Assembly: GCA_050014415.1 (NCBI GenBank)
Contig: JBEKDJ010000133.1
Coordinates: forward strand, 1 to 24,860
DNA: 24,860 nucleotides
Direction of reading: 5' to 3'
Source of the DNA: JBEKDJ01 sp050014415
GTDB lineage: Bacteria; Desulfobacterota; BSN033; UBA1163
The notes under the pieces: generated by a model
The model's database searches: none
The model's input: the letters and a program-made list of their open reading frames with translations, nothing else
What the model was told of the DNA's origin: nothing
In this document: positions 1 to 8,655 of the stretch, piece by piece
How the letters are laid out: each line of letters begins with the position of its first letter
How positions within the stretch are numbered: position 1 is the stretch's first letter
Made by a program: the position numbers and the translations under genes

Positions 1-874
1 TGTTGTTCAACGTCCCCGAAATGAGGGAAGAACCTTCCAGGATCCCCGATAAGGCCCTCTGGATCATCTTCTGCTGGCCCTGCATGCGGACCAAGCTGAA
101 CAACATCCGCCGCAGGTCGAGCGTGATGAAGCCCCCCTCGAGAAGGAAATGGGCCCGGATATCGGTATTTCCATGTCCCAGCGAAAGCGTAAACGAGCCT
201 ACCTGGTCTCGATTTTTGACTGCGACGTGCAGAAGATCCGGGGAATCAAAAGGAAGGATATTTCGATGGGCCACCGTGGTCTTATATTCCTCGATCGAAT
301 CGAGGACACTGACCATCAGGCTGGCCGGATGATCTGCCCAGTTGCGCAATACACCGCCTTTTAGCGTGTAAGACCAATGCGAGGGATCTCCATAGGGAAT
401 CGTGTTGCCGGGCCACGAGGCGCCATAGGCGCAATGGACTGCAATCAGTCTCCCAAGGTCACCCGAGCTGATCTGTTGCCTTGCTTTTTGAACGATGGGC
501 ATCCCGAGGGTACTGTAGTTTCCGGCGAGCACACGCTTGTGTTTCCTTGCCGTTTCAGCGAGTTTGGCCAGCTCCCCGGCAGTCTCTGTCATCGGTTTTT
601 CAACGAGGGCATGGCAGTCCGCCTGAATCGCCTTTTCAGCAAGGGCTGCGTGTGTCTGGGGCGGAGTGAGGATGTGAACCGTGTGAGGTTTTCTGGATGA
701 GAGCAAGTCGTCGAGGGAGGTGTAGATCCCCTGAACAGCCCATTTCGTGGACAATTTCTCAGCCTGGCTCCGATTGACATCGCAAAGATAGACCTCAGCC
801 TCTGGCACGACTTCTTTCAAGACACGAAGATGGGTGGGTGCGATCCTTCCGCACCCGATCAGTGCAACCTTCAT
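1..874 (-). CDS. Gfo/Idh/MocA-family oxidoreductase, C-terminus beyond the left edge
   Basis: An open minus-strand frame runs from ATG at 874 past base 1, about 291 codons. It starts MKVALIGCGRIAPTH, a Rossmann dinucleotide-binding start, and has the family's EKP motif at residues 92-94 inside LVEKPMTET. A later segment, GGVLRNWADHP, sits where the family carries its catalytic Asp/His region. AGAGGAAAT just upstream of the ATG is a good ribosome-binding site. The family uses NAD(P) to oxidise or reduce sugars and nucleotide sugars, so a nucleotide-sugar role is inferred from its place at the end of the polysaccharide operon, about 50 bp after the flippase. The exact substrate cannot be told. 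It differs from the other Gfo/Idh protein at 7592-8593 and is not a simple duplicate. Confidence 0.88.
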   Translation of the reverse strand, partial: MKVALIGCGRIAPTHLRVLKEVVPEAEVYLCDVNRSQAEKLSTKWAVQGIYTSLDDLLSSRKPHTVHILTPPQTHAALAEKAIQADCHALVEKPMTETAGELAKLAETARKHKRVLAGNYSTLGMPIVQKARQQISSGDLGRLIAVHCAYGASWPGNTIPYGDPSHWSYTLKGGVLRNWADHPASLMVSVLDSIEEYKTTVAHRNILPFDSPDLLHVAVKNRDQVGSFTLSLGHGNTDIRAHFLLEGGFITLDLRRMLFSLVRMQGQQKMIQRALSGILEGSSLISGTLNN

Positions 875-923
875 ATTTCCTCTTCGATAATGATCTCTTC
901 CATTCCGTCTCATTCCCAGGGGA

Positions 924-2441
924 TTAATTGGCACTGATTTCCTGCATCGATACCCTTGAACGGATTCTCTGCAAGAGATTCCTGATCATCTCTTTTTCAC
1001 GACTTTTGAGAAAATCTCCCGAGTAGAGTAAGAAGAGTATTGTCCCCGCGGTGATCGGAATCACCGTGTAGTAGAGATAGGATGGGATTCCGCACAATGC
1101 ATAGACAAGAAACAGAAGGAAGAGAAAAAGAGCCAGAATCACTCCGAGGCGTAGTTTCTCCAAGGGAATGGGAAAGATTCTCAGACCCACGACCATCAAA
1201 ATGGTAGCCGTTAACATCCGGGTCAGGTTAAATGTCAAGATGGCTCCATAAATCCCCCAAACGGGAATGAGGAAGTAGTTGAGTACGAGGCTGCCAAGAG
1301 TGGTAAGACTGACAACGAGCCCGAGGATTGAGGTCCTGTTCCTGATACCGAGGAGGGACTCAGCGATATAGTAGACTCCGATGAATCCAAATCCAGGAAG
1401 CATTAAGAATACGACCTTATAAGCCGAGAAATAGGTAGGCGGCGCAATGACTGAAAGTAGCGGGCGCGAAAAGAAGGCGATCCCGAAGGACACCAATAGA
1501 TATCCCATCATCAAATAGGTAAAGAGTTTCGATATCACCACATTGATCTCAGAATTCAGGTGACCGTAGACCAAAGGTTCATAAGCCAGTTGGAAAGGAA
1601 GGATCAGCGCAATATAAGCGATCTGTGCAATCTTGTAGCCAAGAGAGTAGATGGCCACCTGCTCAAGGCTTCCAAGATAACCAAGGAAATAGATTGCGAA
1701 CGTATCCATGACCAGGTCCCACAGCATGGCAGAGAGCAGGGGAAAACTGAACCGCAAGATCCTCTTCCCCCAATCCATGGAAAAACCCAGCCGGATTTTC
1801 ATGATCAAGGAGATGAAGAGGAAGGCCCAAAATCCTCCGTAGGTGATGATCATGGCCCCGAGAGCCCCCTGGACCCCCCATCCAAGGATCCGCAGAAAGA
1901 CGACGTTGGTTAGAACAAGGAAGAGAAAGGCCGCCAGGTTCGCAGACACAAAGCGCACGCCTTCATTCTTTGCCCGGAAATAGGAGGTGAGCTGAGTGAA
2001 GAGAGCTTGAAAGAATGCCGCCAGGCAAGATAAAGCGATAAAGCTGAATATTCCGTCGGTATTCAAGAGTCTTCCCAAGAAAGGTAAGAAGAACCCGAAG
2101 CATAGCCCAGTGACAACGAGCCCCCCACCTATGATCAGAACAACCGTGCTGCCAAAAAGTTGTCCTACCATATTGCGATCTTCACCCTCCTTCATGAACC
2201 GAAGGAGCCCCTTCTGGGTTCCCAGGCTCATGATCGTGGTCATGATCTGTATGGTGATGAGCAGTGTGATCAGCAGTCCGTAATCCTTCATCGAAAGCGA
2301 ATGGGTATAGAGGGGAATAAGGATAATGGCGCCTCCTCTCGCGCCGGCATTCCCTAGGGCATAAAGGAGAGCATTCTTACCGAACACTCTCAGACGGATA
2401 CCGTCAACTTTGTCCTTCTGTATATTTACCGTTTTATTCAC
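924..2441 (-). CDS. Wzx-type polysaccharide flippase (MOP superfamily)
   Basis: A 505-residue, strongly hydrophobic protein with about a dozen predicted membrane helices and few charged residues between them, as expected for the Wzx/RfbX branch of the MOP superfamily. These proteins flip undecaprenyl-linked repeat units across the inner membrane. The N-terminus (KNALLYALGNAGARGGAIILIP) and a conserved-looking helix starting FSFPLLSAMLWD fit the family, as do the lengthy helical pairs to the C-terminus. The start is GTG at 2441; no ATG is available before residue 51. That GTG lies inside the 120-bp repeat, so the ribosome-binding site (weak, GGACCCGAA) is repeat-derived. A second GTG at codon 19 is an alternative start. 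It is separated from the aminotransferase by 227 bp, while most other genes of the operon are closely packed. Confidence 0.88.
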   Translation of the reverse strand: MNKTVNIQKDKVDGIRLRVFGKNALLYALGNAGARGGAIILIPLYTHSLSMKDYGLLITLLITIQIMTTIMSLGTQKGLLRFMKEGEDRNMVGQLFGSTVVLIIGGGLVVTGLCFGFFLPFLGRLLNTDGIFSFIALSCLAAFFQALFTQLTSYFRAKNEGVRFVSANLAAFLFLVLTNVVFLRILGWGVQGALGAMIITYGGFWAFLFISLIMKIRLGFSMDWGKRILRFSFPLLSAMLWDLVMDTFAIYFLGYLGSLEQVAIYSLGYKIAQIAYIALILPFQLAYEPLVYGHLNSEINVVISKLFTYLMMGYLLVSFGIAFFSRPLLSVIAPPTYFSAYKVVFLMLPGFGFIGVYYIAESLLGIRNRTSILGLVVSLTTLGSLVLNYFLIPVWGIYGAILTFNLTRMLTATILMVVGLRIFPIPLEKLRLGVILALFLFLLFLVYALCGIPSYLYYTVIPITAGTILFLLYSGDFLKSREKEMIRNLLQRIRSRVSMQEISAN

Positions 2442-2552
2442 TTCGGGTCCAATACCCCGCGGCTTGCCGCGTATCCGTCATTCCGGCGAAAGCCGGAATC
2501 CAGAGAAGAAACCGACTGGATGCCGGATCAAGTCCGGCATGACGAAAGATAC
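2433..2552. repeat. 120-bp repeat, copy 1
   Basis: Identical over 120 bases to 14532-14651 in the same orientation. It contains three hairpins: CGCGG-CTTG-CCGCG (2458-2471), a 10-bp stem with GAAA tetraloop (2480-2499, core TTCCGGC/GCCGGAA), and ATGCCGGA-TCAAG-TCCGGCAT (2520-2540). The left end covers the GTG start codon and first codons of the flippase. Compound hairpin repeats with the GTCATTCC...GGAATCC motif are common dispersed elements in proteobacterial genomes; nothing here encodes a transposase. Confidence 0.93.
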
Positions 2553-2668
2553 TCACTGGATTCCGTGTCAAGCACGGAATGACGTCCTAGGACTGAGAAT
2601 GATACCCCGCTGCTTGCGGCGGGGTAGTTTATCTCCCCACTGACTTCGATCCCATGGCTAGGTTTCCC
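2442..2668. repeat. Gap filled by five tandem hairpins
   Basis: The 227-bp gap between flippase and aminotransferase is almost all repeat. Besides the three hairpins of the 120-bp unit, a fourth, ATTCCGTG-TCAAG-CACGGAAT at 2560-2580, is a diverged version of the third (same CTGGAT lead, TCAAG loop and ATGAC tail). A fifth at 2603-2626 has stem TACCCCGC/GCGGGGTA. No gene was seen. The fifth could slow or end transcription leaving the aminotransferase, but it has no T-tract on the minus strand, so it is not a convincing intrinsic terminator. Confidence 0.8.
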
Positions 2669-3775
2669 TCAAGCTCCGTGCCTTTTGACCGCTTCGGCCA
2701 CTCGCTCGATCTGTTCTCTCGCAAGCTCAGGAAAAAGAGGGAGAGAGAGAAACTCCAGGGCACACCGTTCAGACACCGGGAAACTGCCTTCCCGGTATCC
2801 CAGCGGGTGATAGGCCTTCTGGAGGTGGACAGGAATAGGATAGTGGATGCCGTAGCCGATTTCGTCTTTTGCCAGGAGGTCTATGATTCTATTTCGGTCT
2901 TGAGTGCGGATGGCATAAACGTGGTAGACATGTTTGGCATACCCGGCCTCAAAAGGAATGACAACGCCCTTGAGGCCACTTAGTAGAGCATTGTAATTCT
3001 CTGCATGTCTTCTGCGTGCTTCATTCCATTCGGACAGATGCTGCAGTTTAACACTCAAGATGGCGCCCTGTAATCCATCCATTCTGGCATTCCAGCCAAT
3101 CAGGTCATGACAGTATTTCCTGGATTGGCCATGATCAAGCATCATTCTTATCTTCCTGTCCAGTTCAGCATGATGGGTAACGACCGCACCGGCTTCCCCA
3201 TAAGCCCCCAGATTCTTGCTCGGGTAAAAGCTGAAGCATCCCGCATCCCCGATGGAGCCCGCTTTCCTTCCTTTGTACTCGGCCCCGTGGGCCTGGCAGG
3301 CGTCCTCGATCACATGAAGCCCGTGGGCTTTCGCCATTTCCATGATGGGGTCCATGTCTGCCATCTGTCCAAAGAGATGGACGGGGATTACTGCCTTCGT
3401 ACGAGGCGTGATCGCACCCTCGAGTAAAGCCGGATCCATGGTATAGGTTCGCTCATCGACATCCACAAAAACGGGCTTCGCCCCGCAGAGGCTGATGGCT
3501 TCCACCGTGGCAATGAACGTGTTAGGCACGGTAATGACTTCGTCCCCTTGAGAAACCCCGAGGGCAGAAAGTGCAAGCCATAAAGCCTCCGTCCCATTCC
3601 CAACCCCGATTGCACGAGGGCATTCGCAAAAAGAAGCAAACTCCTTTTCAAACTGAGCGACAAAGGGGCCGCCCGAAAAAGCAGCCTCCTTCAGCACCCG
3701 GTGGATCGCCTCCTCAATTTCACTACGGATGGTCTCATATTGGTTTTTCAAATCAACAAACGGGATGCTGGCCAT
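2669..3775 (-). CDS. DegT/DnrJ/EryC1-family sugar aminotransferase
   Basis: 368 residues, the usual family length. The protein begins ASIPFVDLKNQY, typical of this class. PLP-binding features are visible: GTEAL (61-65) for phosphate contact, EDACQ (157-161) with D158 to hold the pyridine nitrogen, and SFYPSKNLGAYGEAG with the Schiff-base lysine K187. The family transfers an amino group from glutamate to a keto nucleotide sugar. With the dehydrogenase (7592-8593) and acetyltransferase (7101-7595) it would make a 3-amino sugar as in the WbpB-WbpE-WbpD route; this is inference from neighbourhood. The start at 3775 overlaps the end of the FemAB-like gene by 23 bp, so the two are likely translationally coupled. 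Confidence 0.93.
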   Translation of the reverse strand: MASIPFVDLKNQYETIRSEIEEAIHRVLKEAAFSGGPFVAQFEKEFASFCECPRAIGVGNGTEALWLALSALGVSQGDEVITVPNTFIATVEAISLCGAKPVFVDVDERTYTMDPALLEGAITPRTKAVIPVHLFGQMADMDPIMEMAKAHGLHVIEDACQAHGAEYKGRKAGSIGDAGCFSFYPSKNLGAYGEAGAVVTHHAELDRKIRMMLDHGQSRKYCHDLIGWNARMDGLQGAILSVKLQHLSEWNEARRRHAENYNALLSGLKGVVIPFEAGYAKHVYHVYAIRTQDRNRIIDLLAKDEIGYGIHYPIPVHLQKAYHPLGYREGSFPVSERCALEFLSLPLFPELAREQIERVAEAVKRHGA

Positions 3776-4895
3776 TTCTTATGGTCCTTTGATATTCGAA
3801 CAACTCGTTTGACCTCTTCGGCAGCCGATGGAAAGCAACCTTCATCTTTCGCCAGAGGGACCTCATTGTGTCAGTGGAGGTGACGAGGAATGAACTCAGT
3901 CTGTTCTCCGCGGCATCGAATTGGCCAAGATAGCACACGTCTGCTCCAGGCAGGCCCGCCTTGAAAAAGGCAGTGCCGGGATTCTTCTCCGGATCGAACC
4001 CCCCGAGATCGTACCATCGATGGCCGCACTCTTTCAGCCACTCCATCATGCTCCAGTGCATGAAATACGAGCTTCTCAATTCCAGCGCCTGGGTTGCTGT
4101 TCCCGCCAGGAGGGCAATACCCTTGTTTCCCATGAACGAGGTCGCCAGAGCGGAGACAGGTCTCTTCTCATATTCACATACGATGATTCTCATCTTGAGA
4201 AGATCAGGAAGGTCTTTCTGAATGGCAGCATACTCCCTGATATCAACCCCGGGTACAAATCCCTTCCGGGCAACCATCTCTTGATAAAGTCCGTTGAGGA
4301 TTTCAAAGAGGTCTTCTCCTGTTCCCCGGACAATCCGGATCTTCCGGCTTTCAGCAAAACTTAGGCTTTTCCGCCACCTTCTTGAGAGGCGTTTTCGCAA
4401 CTCCTCGACAGGAGGCGCAAGATCGACGATGTAGGTTCGAAATTGCCTTAAGGAATGGTCCGCATGACGAAGGCCCTCCGATTCCATGGCGGCCCGTGCC
4501 TTCATACCGATGCCCTCGACTTCATTCGGAAGCACTCTGAGAAGAAGGCCTCGCCGCTTCGCGTATTCTTCACGCAGCCCCTTTACCATCTGCCGGAGAT
4601 GGTCAACATTCTCTTCTTTCCCGCGCAAGCGCCAGATGGGTCCGTTAGTAATATAAGCGACGCCCATGCGCACCGTAGGGAGCTTGAAAAGCGCTGCCTG
4701 TGTCATCGCCACAACCTCACCTTCTTTCCTCAAGAGGAGGTGGCTCAAGTGAGATTCGCCCCATCGGACTGCCCCATAGGACCAGGTCTGGTAGATATTG
4801 GCATCGTCAAAGCGTTGAAGAGAGTCTGACCACCCGCTTTTTGTGATCCGGTCCGTCTCAACAGTATAGCCTGAATTGAGTCCAAGGATGTTCAT
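3753..4895 (-). CDS. FemAB-like GNAT-fold protein of polysaccharide locus
   Basis: The frame is open further upstream to 5003, but the start at 4895 (MNILGLNSGYTVET, 380 residues) is chosen because its ATG overlaps the deacetylase stop as ATGA and the upstream extension would lie inside the deacetylase gene. The sequence has the layout of the FemAB/acetyltransferase-6 group: an N-terminal GNAT-like half, a basic LRKRLSRRWRKSL helix, and the C-terminal segment WYDLGGFDPEKNPGTAFFKAG that is typical of the family's second half. Members are regularly found in exosortase/PEP-CTERM-type polysaccharide loci. Aminoacyl or acyl transfer is the family activity; the acceptor here is unknown. It is read with the deacetylase and the aminotransferase as a tightly coupled group. 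Confidence 0.83.
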   Translation of the reverse strand: MNILGLNSGYTVETDRITKSGWSDSLQRFDDANIYQTWSYGAVRWGESHLSHLLLRKEGEVVAMTQAALFKLPTVRMGVAYITNGPIWRLRGKEENVDHLRQMVKGLREEYAKRRGLLLRVLPNEVEGIGMKARAAMESEGLRHADHSLRQFRTYIVDLAPPVEELRKRLSRRWRKSLSFAESRKIRIVRGTGEDLFEILNGLYQEMVARKGFVPGVDIREYAAIQKDLPDLLKMRIIVCEYEKRPVSALATSFMGNKGIALLAGTATQALELRSSYFMHWSMMEWLKECGHRWYDLGGFDPEKNPGTAFFKAGLPGADVCYLGQFDAAENRLSSFLVTSTDTMRSLWRKMKVAFHRLPKRSNELFEYQRTIRNGQHPVC

Positions 4896-5725
4896 CTCGC
4901 GGCCCTCGAGGCGTTGCTCACGGTCAGCTTGCGCTTCAATCCCAGCATGAACGGGAACCATCGATAAGCTCCCAGGATTTTTAGGCGGAATTCGAGGCGC
5001 CAATCAGACGGCTTCACATGAACCCTCCCGAAGAGGGGGTCTCCTTCCTTTACCAGCCGGGGTAAAGAGCAAAAGACGCGGCGGTAACCCGTTTGGAGAG
5101 CTAACTCCAAGACGTCGTCGTCGTATTCCCCATGGGGAAGGGACAGGAGGGTAATCTCCCGTCCGGTTAGCCCTTGGAGCCTGCTTCTGGATTCAATGAG
5201 CTCCCTTCTTAAAACCTCTGCCCCAATCTGTCTCAGATTAGAGTGACTCACCGTATGAGAACCGATCGTAATCAGGTCCGCCGGCAACCCCTTGATCTGC
5301 TCCCCTGTCATCACGACTTCGCCCCGGTCGTCCTGGCAGTGATCTTCGATCCAATCGGGCCTGCGGCCCAGGTATCCCGTGGGAATAAAGACAGCTGCAG
5401 GAATGCTGCGGTTGATCAGTTCTGGGAGGGCGTTTTCAAAGACGCTTTGGAAGCCGTCATCAAAGGTCAGAGAGACATAATGGTTCGCTTCGGAAAGCGG
5501 AACATCGGTATCGGCGGGTATGACTTTTGCCAGCCCCTCCATCTCAGCCATTTGCTGGGCAAATCGGGGCTGATTCTCCCGGGTCACCGAATGATAGTAG
5601 AGAATGGTCCACAGGACTCGCTGTTTCTTCCCGATGATCCCCAAGCATCTCCCGTACAAAGAAGACCCGGACCAAAAGCATACGCTGATCACTAATTTGA
5701 TAACCCTCTTAAACTGGGCCCACAT
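4892..5725 (-). CDS. NodB-type polysaccharide deacetylase
   Basis: 277 residues with a carbohydrate esterase 4 (NodB) core. Visible motifs are TFDDG at 87-91 (catalytic and metal Asp), SHTVSH at 156-161 (metal His pair H157 and H161) and LSLPHG at 194-199 in the place of the usual RxPYG loop. The first ~30 residues are basic then hydrophobic (KRVIKLVISVCFWSG), suggesting membrane association rather than a cleaved export signal. It probably removes acetyl groups from N-acetylated sugars of the polymer, as such enzymes do in other polysaccharide loci. It ends in an ATGA overlap with the FemAB-like gene and begins 30 bp after the polymerase gene. Confidence 0.9.
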   Translation of the reverse strand: MWAQFKRVIKLVISVCFWSGSSLYGRCLGIIGKKQRVLWTILYYHSVTRENQPRFAQQMAEMEGLAKVIPADTDVPLSEANHYVSLTFDDGFQSVFENALPELINRSIPAAVFIPTGYLGRRPDWIEDHCQDDRGEVVMTGEQIKGLPADLITIGSHTVSHSNLRQIGAEVLRRELIESRSRLQGLTGREITLLSLPHGEYDDDVLELALQTGYRRVFCSLPRLVKEGDPLFGRVHVKPSDWRLEFRLKILGAYRWFPFMLGLKRKLTVSNASRAAR

Positions 5726-5755
5726 CGAAGGATCCTCTACGGAAAAGCGAAGCCG

Positions 5756-7057
5756 TCATCTCCCAAACGCATGGCCTTTTTCACCCGTCGGCAATCTCCC
5801 TGCAAAGACCCATGCGATCCAGAACAGAATAGCAACGAAGGAGCGTCCCTCGGTGATCACACCTTCGAAGAAATTCAGGACCATCCCCATCATCAGGAGG
5901 GTCACCGCAAGGGCCTTGAAATCATTTGAAGGCTGACGCATTGATTTCCACAGGGGAACCAACAAGATCAGGCACCACATGAAGAAAATGATCGTGCCCA
6001 TCCCGATGGCGATCGAGAAATAACCATTATGCAATGAGGCTCTCACACTCCCACTCCAAAGGGTCTCCTTATTTCCATAGAATCGCGGGTCCTCCCAGAT
6101 CTTCCCTTCCACGCCATACCCATAGCCCAGGAGGGGTCTCTCCTTCATGAGGATGAGACTCCCACGCCAGAATTCTTGCCTGCCGGTCAAATCGATGACT
6201 CCTGTCCCCTCCTCGCGCTGAAAGCTGGATGGTCTGAACTGCACGATCAAAAAAGTCGCCACAGCGGCGAGTCCCAGAGCAAGGATGAGATTTCGTCTCT
6301 TTCTCTGGATCAAGAACCAAACAGATAGACCCAAGAAGGCGACTGCGATGGAGGCACGTGAACCTGTGAGGAGGTGGAGACAGGCAAGCAGCACGAAGAG
6401 AACGATGACCATGAGTTTCTTCAGGGGAGTCCCCCGTGAATATTCCCACTGAAGAACGGGATACGAGATCATGCAGACGCTTCCCAGGGTGTTCGGATGG
6501 CTCCATAACCCCTGAAAGCGATTGTTCCCATCACCCCACCAGACCCGATCGGAGAAGGTGATCATCGACAGGAGATTGATCACAATGAAGAAGGAGACGA
6601 GGAGGAACAGGGTATGGAGAAGCCTCGCGAGTCGTTGATCATTTTGAAGCCAGCCGTGCAACCCGATCAAGAAACCGAAGAGAGCAATGAAGGCGCAGGA
6701 GCGGACAAACGTATAGAAAGGGTCGATCGAATAACTCGTTGAGATCAAAGCGAAGAGCAAGAAGAGGCCGAATAGACCGAAATGAAGGGGAACATTTTCA
6801 CTCTTTGACAATCTGAACCGGATATATTGAATGAATCCCACCATCCCCATCCACAGCACTATGCCGATTCTGAGATAAGATCCGAGCGTGGTTTCGAGAA
6901 GGTCCTCCGAATAAGGGGGAATGAATAGGGCAGATAACCACGGCGAAAGGCCGACTAAGAAGACAGCCACCTCATAGCGTTTGATGGACCAGAGGGTGAT
7001 GGCGACGACCGTAAAAAGTCCGATCCCGATGCATATGATGATCGTGACGGCATCCAT
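5756..7057 (-). CDS. O-antigen ligase/Wzy-type polymerase
   Basis: A 433-residue multi-pass membrane protein with about ten to twelve hydrophobic helices. The large loop after mid-protein carries GDGNNRFQGLWSHPNTLG followed by a helix, the signature region of the Wzy_C/O-antigen ligase family, and then RPLLGYGYGVEGK, another region conserved in this family. Next to a flippase and an initiating transferase it is most likely the Wzy polymerase that joins repeat units in the periplasm; a WaaL-like ligase cannot be excluded from sequence alone. The ATG at 7057 is preceded by a weak GAGGATCAGG site. It is spaced 43 bp from the acetyltransferase stop. Confidence 0.87.
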   Translation of the reverse strand: MDAVTIIICIGIGLFTVVAITLWSIKRYEVAVFLVGLSPWLSALFIPPYSEDLLETTLGSYLRIGIVLWMGMVGFIQYIRFRLSKSENVPLHFGLFGLFLLFALISTSYSIDPFYTFVRSCAFIALFGFLIGLHGWLQNDQRLARLLHTLFLLVSFFIVINLLSMITFSDRVWWGDGNNRFQGLWSHPNTLGSVCMISYPVLQWEYSRGTPLKKLMVIVLFVLLACLHLLTGSRASIAVAFLGLSVWFLIQRKRRNLILALGLAAVATFLIVQFRPSSFQREEGTGVIDLTGRQEFWRGSLILMKERPLLGYGYGVEGKIWEDPRFYGNKETLWSGSVRASLHNGYFSIAIGMGTIIFFMWCLILLVPLWKSMRQPSNDFKALAVTLLMMGMVLNFFEGVITEGRSFVAILFWIAWVFAGRLPTGEKGHAFGR

Positions 7058-7100
7058 GAGCGAACCTGATCCTCAAGTGAATTCGTCCCAGAATATAAGA

Positions 7101-7595
7101 TCAAAGGGTGAAAGAGGAATCCTGGATTCCTCTTGAAGCCCGTGCCGGGTTTCCGGCGACAATCGCGTTCGGTGCCACATCCTTTGTGACCACGCTTCCT
7201 GCACCGATCATGGCATTTTCACCGATGGTGACATTGCAGAGGATGGTTGAACCTGAACCGATGGACGCCCCTTTCTTGACCAGAGTTGGTTCTACCCGCC
7301 AATCTTCTTCTGTTTGCAATGTGCCGTGACCATTGGTGGCTTTCGGGTATGGATCGTTGATGAAGGTCACATGGTGGCCCACGAACACGTTATCCTCAAT
7401 CGTCACCCCTTCGCAGACAAACGTGTGACTGGAAATCTTGCAGTTCCTCCCGATGCGGGCGTTCTTCTGGATCTCAACGAATGCCCCGATCTTGGTATCA
7501 TCGCCGATGAAGCAACCGTAGAGGTTGATGAATTTCGACAGCTGAACATGCTTCCCCAACTTCACATTGCTGGAGATACATTGGAACAGGTTCAT
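7101..7595 (-). CDS. Left-handed beta-helix sugar N-acetyltransferase (WbpD/WlbB-like)
   Basis: 164 residues built from hexapeptide repeats: IGDDTKIGAFVEIQKNARIG and GASIGSGSTILCNVTIGENA in two blocks, separated by a loop with HVTFINDPYPKA. This loop and the length resemble the N-acetyltransferases that act on UDP-3-amino sugars (WbpD/WlbB/QdtC group), where the aligned Asn and Asp lie in the active site. It ends with the common IVAGNPAR. It probably acetylates the amine placed by the aminotransferase, using acetyl-CoA in the cytoplasm. Its ATG overlaps the dehydrogenase stop as ATGA, matching the WbpB-WbpD gene pairing seen in related clusters. Substrate identity is inferred. Confidence 0.88.
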   Translation of the reverse strand: MNLFQCISSNVKLGKHVQLSKFINLYGCFIGDDTKIGAFVEIQKNARIGRNCKISSHTFVCEGVTIEDNVFVGHHVTFINDPYPKATNGHGTLQTEEDWRVEPTLVKKGASIGSGSTILCNVTIGENAMIGAGSVVTKDVAPNAIVAGNPARASRGIQDSSFTL

Positions 7596-8593
7596 AGGGA
7601 GACCATCTCTCCTTTGTTCTTGAGGGATCGATTGGCCGCTTCCAGCATTTTCACAACGCGCAGGCCTGCGTTCCCGTCATTGATCGGGACTTTCCCATTG
7701 GTCATGCACTCGACGAAATACTCGGCCTCGAGCTTCAAGGCCTCGATCTGGTCGATTTTGGGCACCCACATGTCACCCGAGCGATAACTGACCAGCAAGT
7801 CGTACTTCTCTCCATTCTTGACTTCGACGCCCTTGTCGTAGATCTTGATCTTCTCATCGGCATCGAGATCGTTCCAGACCAGCATCTTTTTGTCCCCACC
7901 GATGAGGGTCGTTCTGACTTTCACGGGGGAGAGCCAGTTGACGTTGAAATGGGCAATCATATTATTGGAGAGAAAAATGGTGACATAGGCCACATCCTCC
8001 AGGCCATGATTAAAATGGGCCCTGCCGGTCGCAGCCACGGCGATCAGCTTCTCTTTGATGAGGTAATCCATGATGGAGAAATCGTGGGGGGCAAGGTCCC
8101 AGATGACGTTCGCATCGTGATAGAAGAGGCCTAAATTGACTCTGATGGAATCGAAATAGTAGAGATCTCCCAGGATGCCCTCATCAATGACCTGTTTGAT
8201 TTTCCGGACGGCCCCGGTGAAGAGAAACGTATGGTCTACCATGATTTTGAGTTTCTTCCGGTCAGCGAGTTCGATCAACTCTTCGGCCTGGGCTGCGGTC
8301 TGGGTGAAGGGTTTTTCAACAAAGACGTATTTCCCGTTCTCGAGGGCCCTTTTGGCAAGATCAAAGTGCATGGCGAGGGGAGCAACGACCGCTACCGCGT
8401 CGATTTTGGAGGAGGATAGGATCTCATTCGCGTCAGTCGTCAGCTCAATGCCGGGATAGGATCTCTTCGCCCGTTTCAGCCTATCCGGGTTGAGGTCGCA
8501 TATGGATGCAATGCTTAGGCCTTCTGTGCTATTGAAATTCCTGACGATATTCGGACCCCAGTATCCATATCCGATCACACCCATCCGAATCAT
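7592..8593 (-). CDS. Gfo/Idh nucleotide-sugar dehydrogenase (WbpB/WlbA-like)
   Basis: 333 residues. The N-terminal Rossmann fold shows GYGYWGPN at 8-15, a form common in nucleotide-sugar dehydrogenases of this family; EKP lies at 93-95 in FVEKPFTQT. DLAPHD places D166 and H170 in the usual D-x3-H catalytic arrangement. WbpB/WlbA oxidise carbon 3 of UDP-N-acetylglucosaminuronic acid, giving the ketone that the DegT enzyme aminates. The overlap with the acetyltransferase gene supports that assignment, but WbpA and an epimerase are not in the window, so the final sugar is uncertain. It starts 62 bp after the transferase gene, with GGGAAAAAGAG upstream of the ATG. Confidence 0.9.
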   Translation of the reverse strand: MIRMGVIGYGYWGPNIVRNFNSTEGLSIASICDLNPDRLKRAKRSYPGIELTTDANEILSSSKIDAVAVVAPLAMHFDLAKRALENGKYVFVEKPFTQTAAQAEELIELADRKKLKIMVDHTFLFTGAVRKIKQVIDEGILGDLYYFDSIRVNLGLFYHDANVIWDLAPHDFSIMDYLIKEKLIAVAATGRAHFNHGLEDVAYVTIFLSNNMIAHFNVNWLSPVKVRTTLIGGDKKMLVWNDLDADEKIKIYDKGVEVKNGEKYDLLVSYRSGDMWVPKIDQIEALKLEAEYFVECMTNGKVPINDGNAGLRVVKMLEAANRSLKNKGEMVSL

Positions 8594-8655
8594 CTCTTTT
8601 TCCCTATCCCACAGTTATTTTTTAAGGCGACGTTTCCATTGAAGGTTAGATCGTT

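Noticed and set aside
125..140. Frameshift at the C6 run in the left-edge gene
   Set aside because: Counting the run gives six bases, and the frame continues smoothly as LLEGGFITLDLRRM.
2603..2626. Intrinsic terminator after the aminotransferase
   Set aside because: Strong stem but no T-tract on the minus strand; better treated as part of the repeat cluster.
4896..5003. N-terminal extension of the FemAB-like gene
   Set aside because: It lies wholly inside the deacetylase gene; ATG 4895 overlaps that gene's stop as ATGA and begins the family-like sequence.
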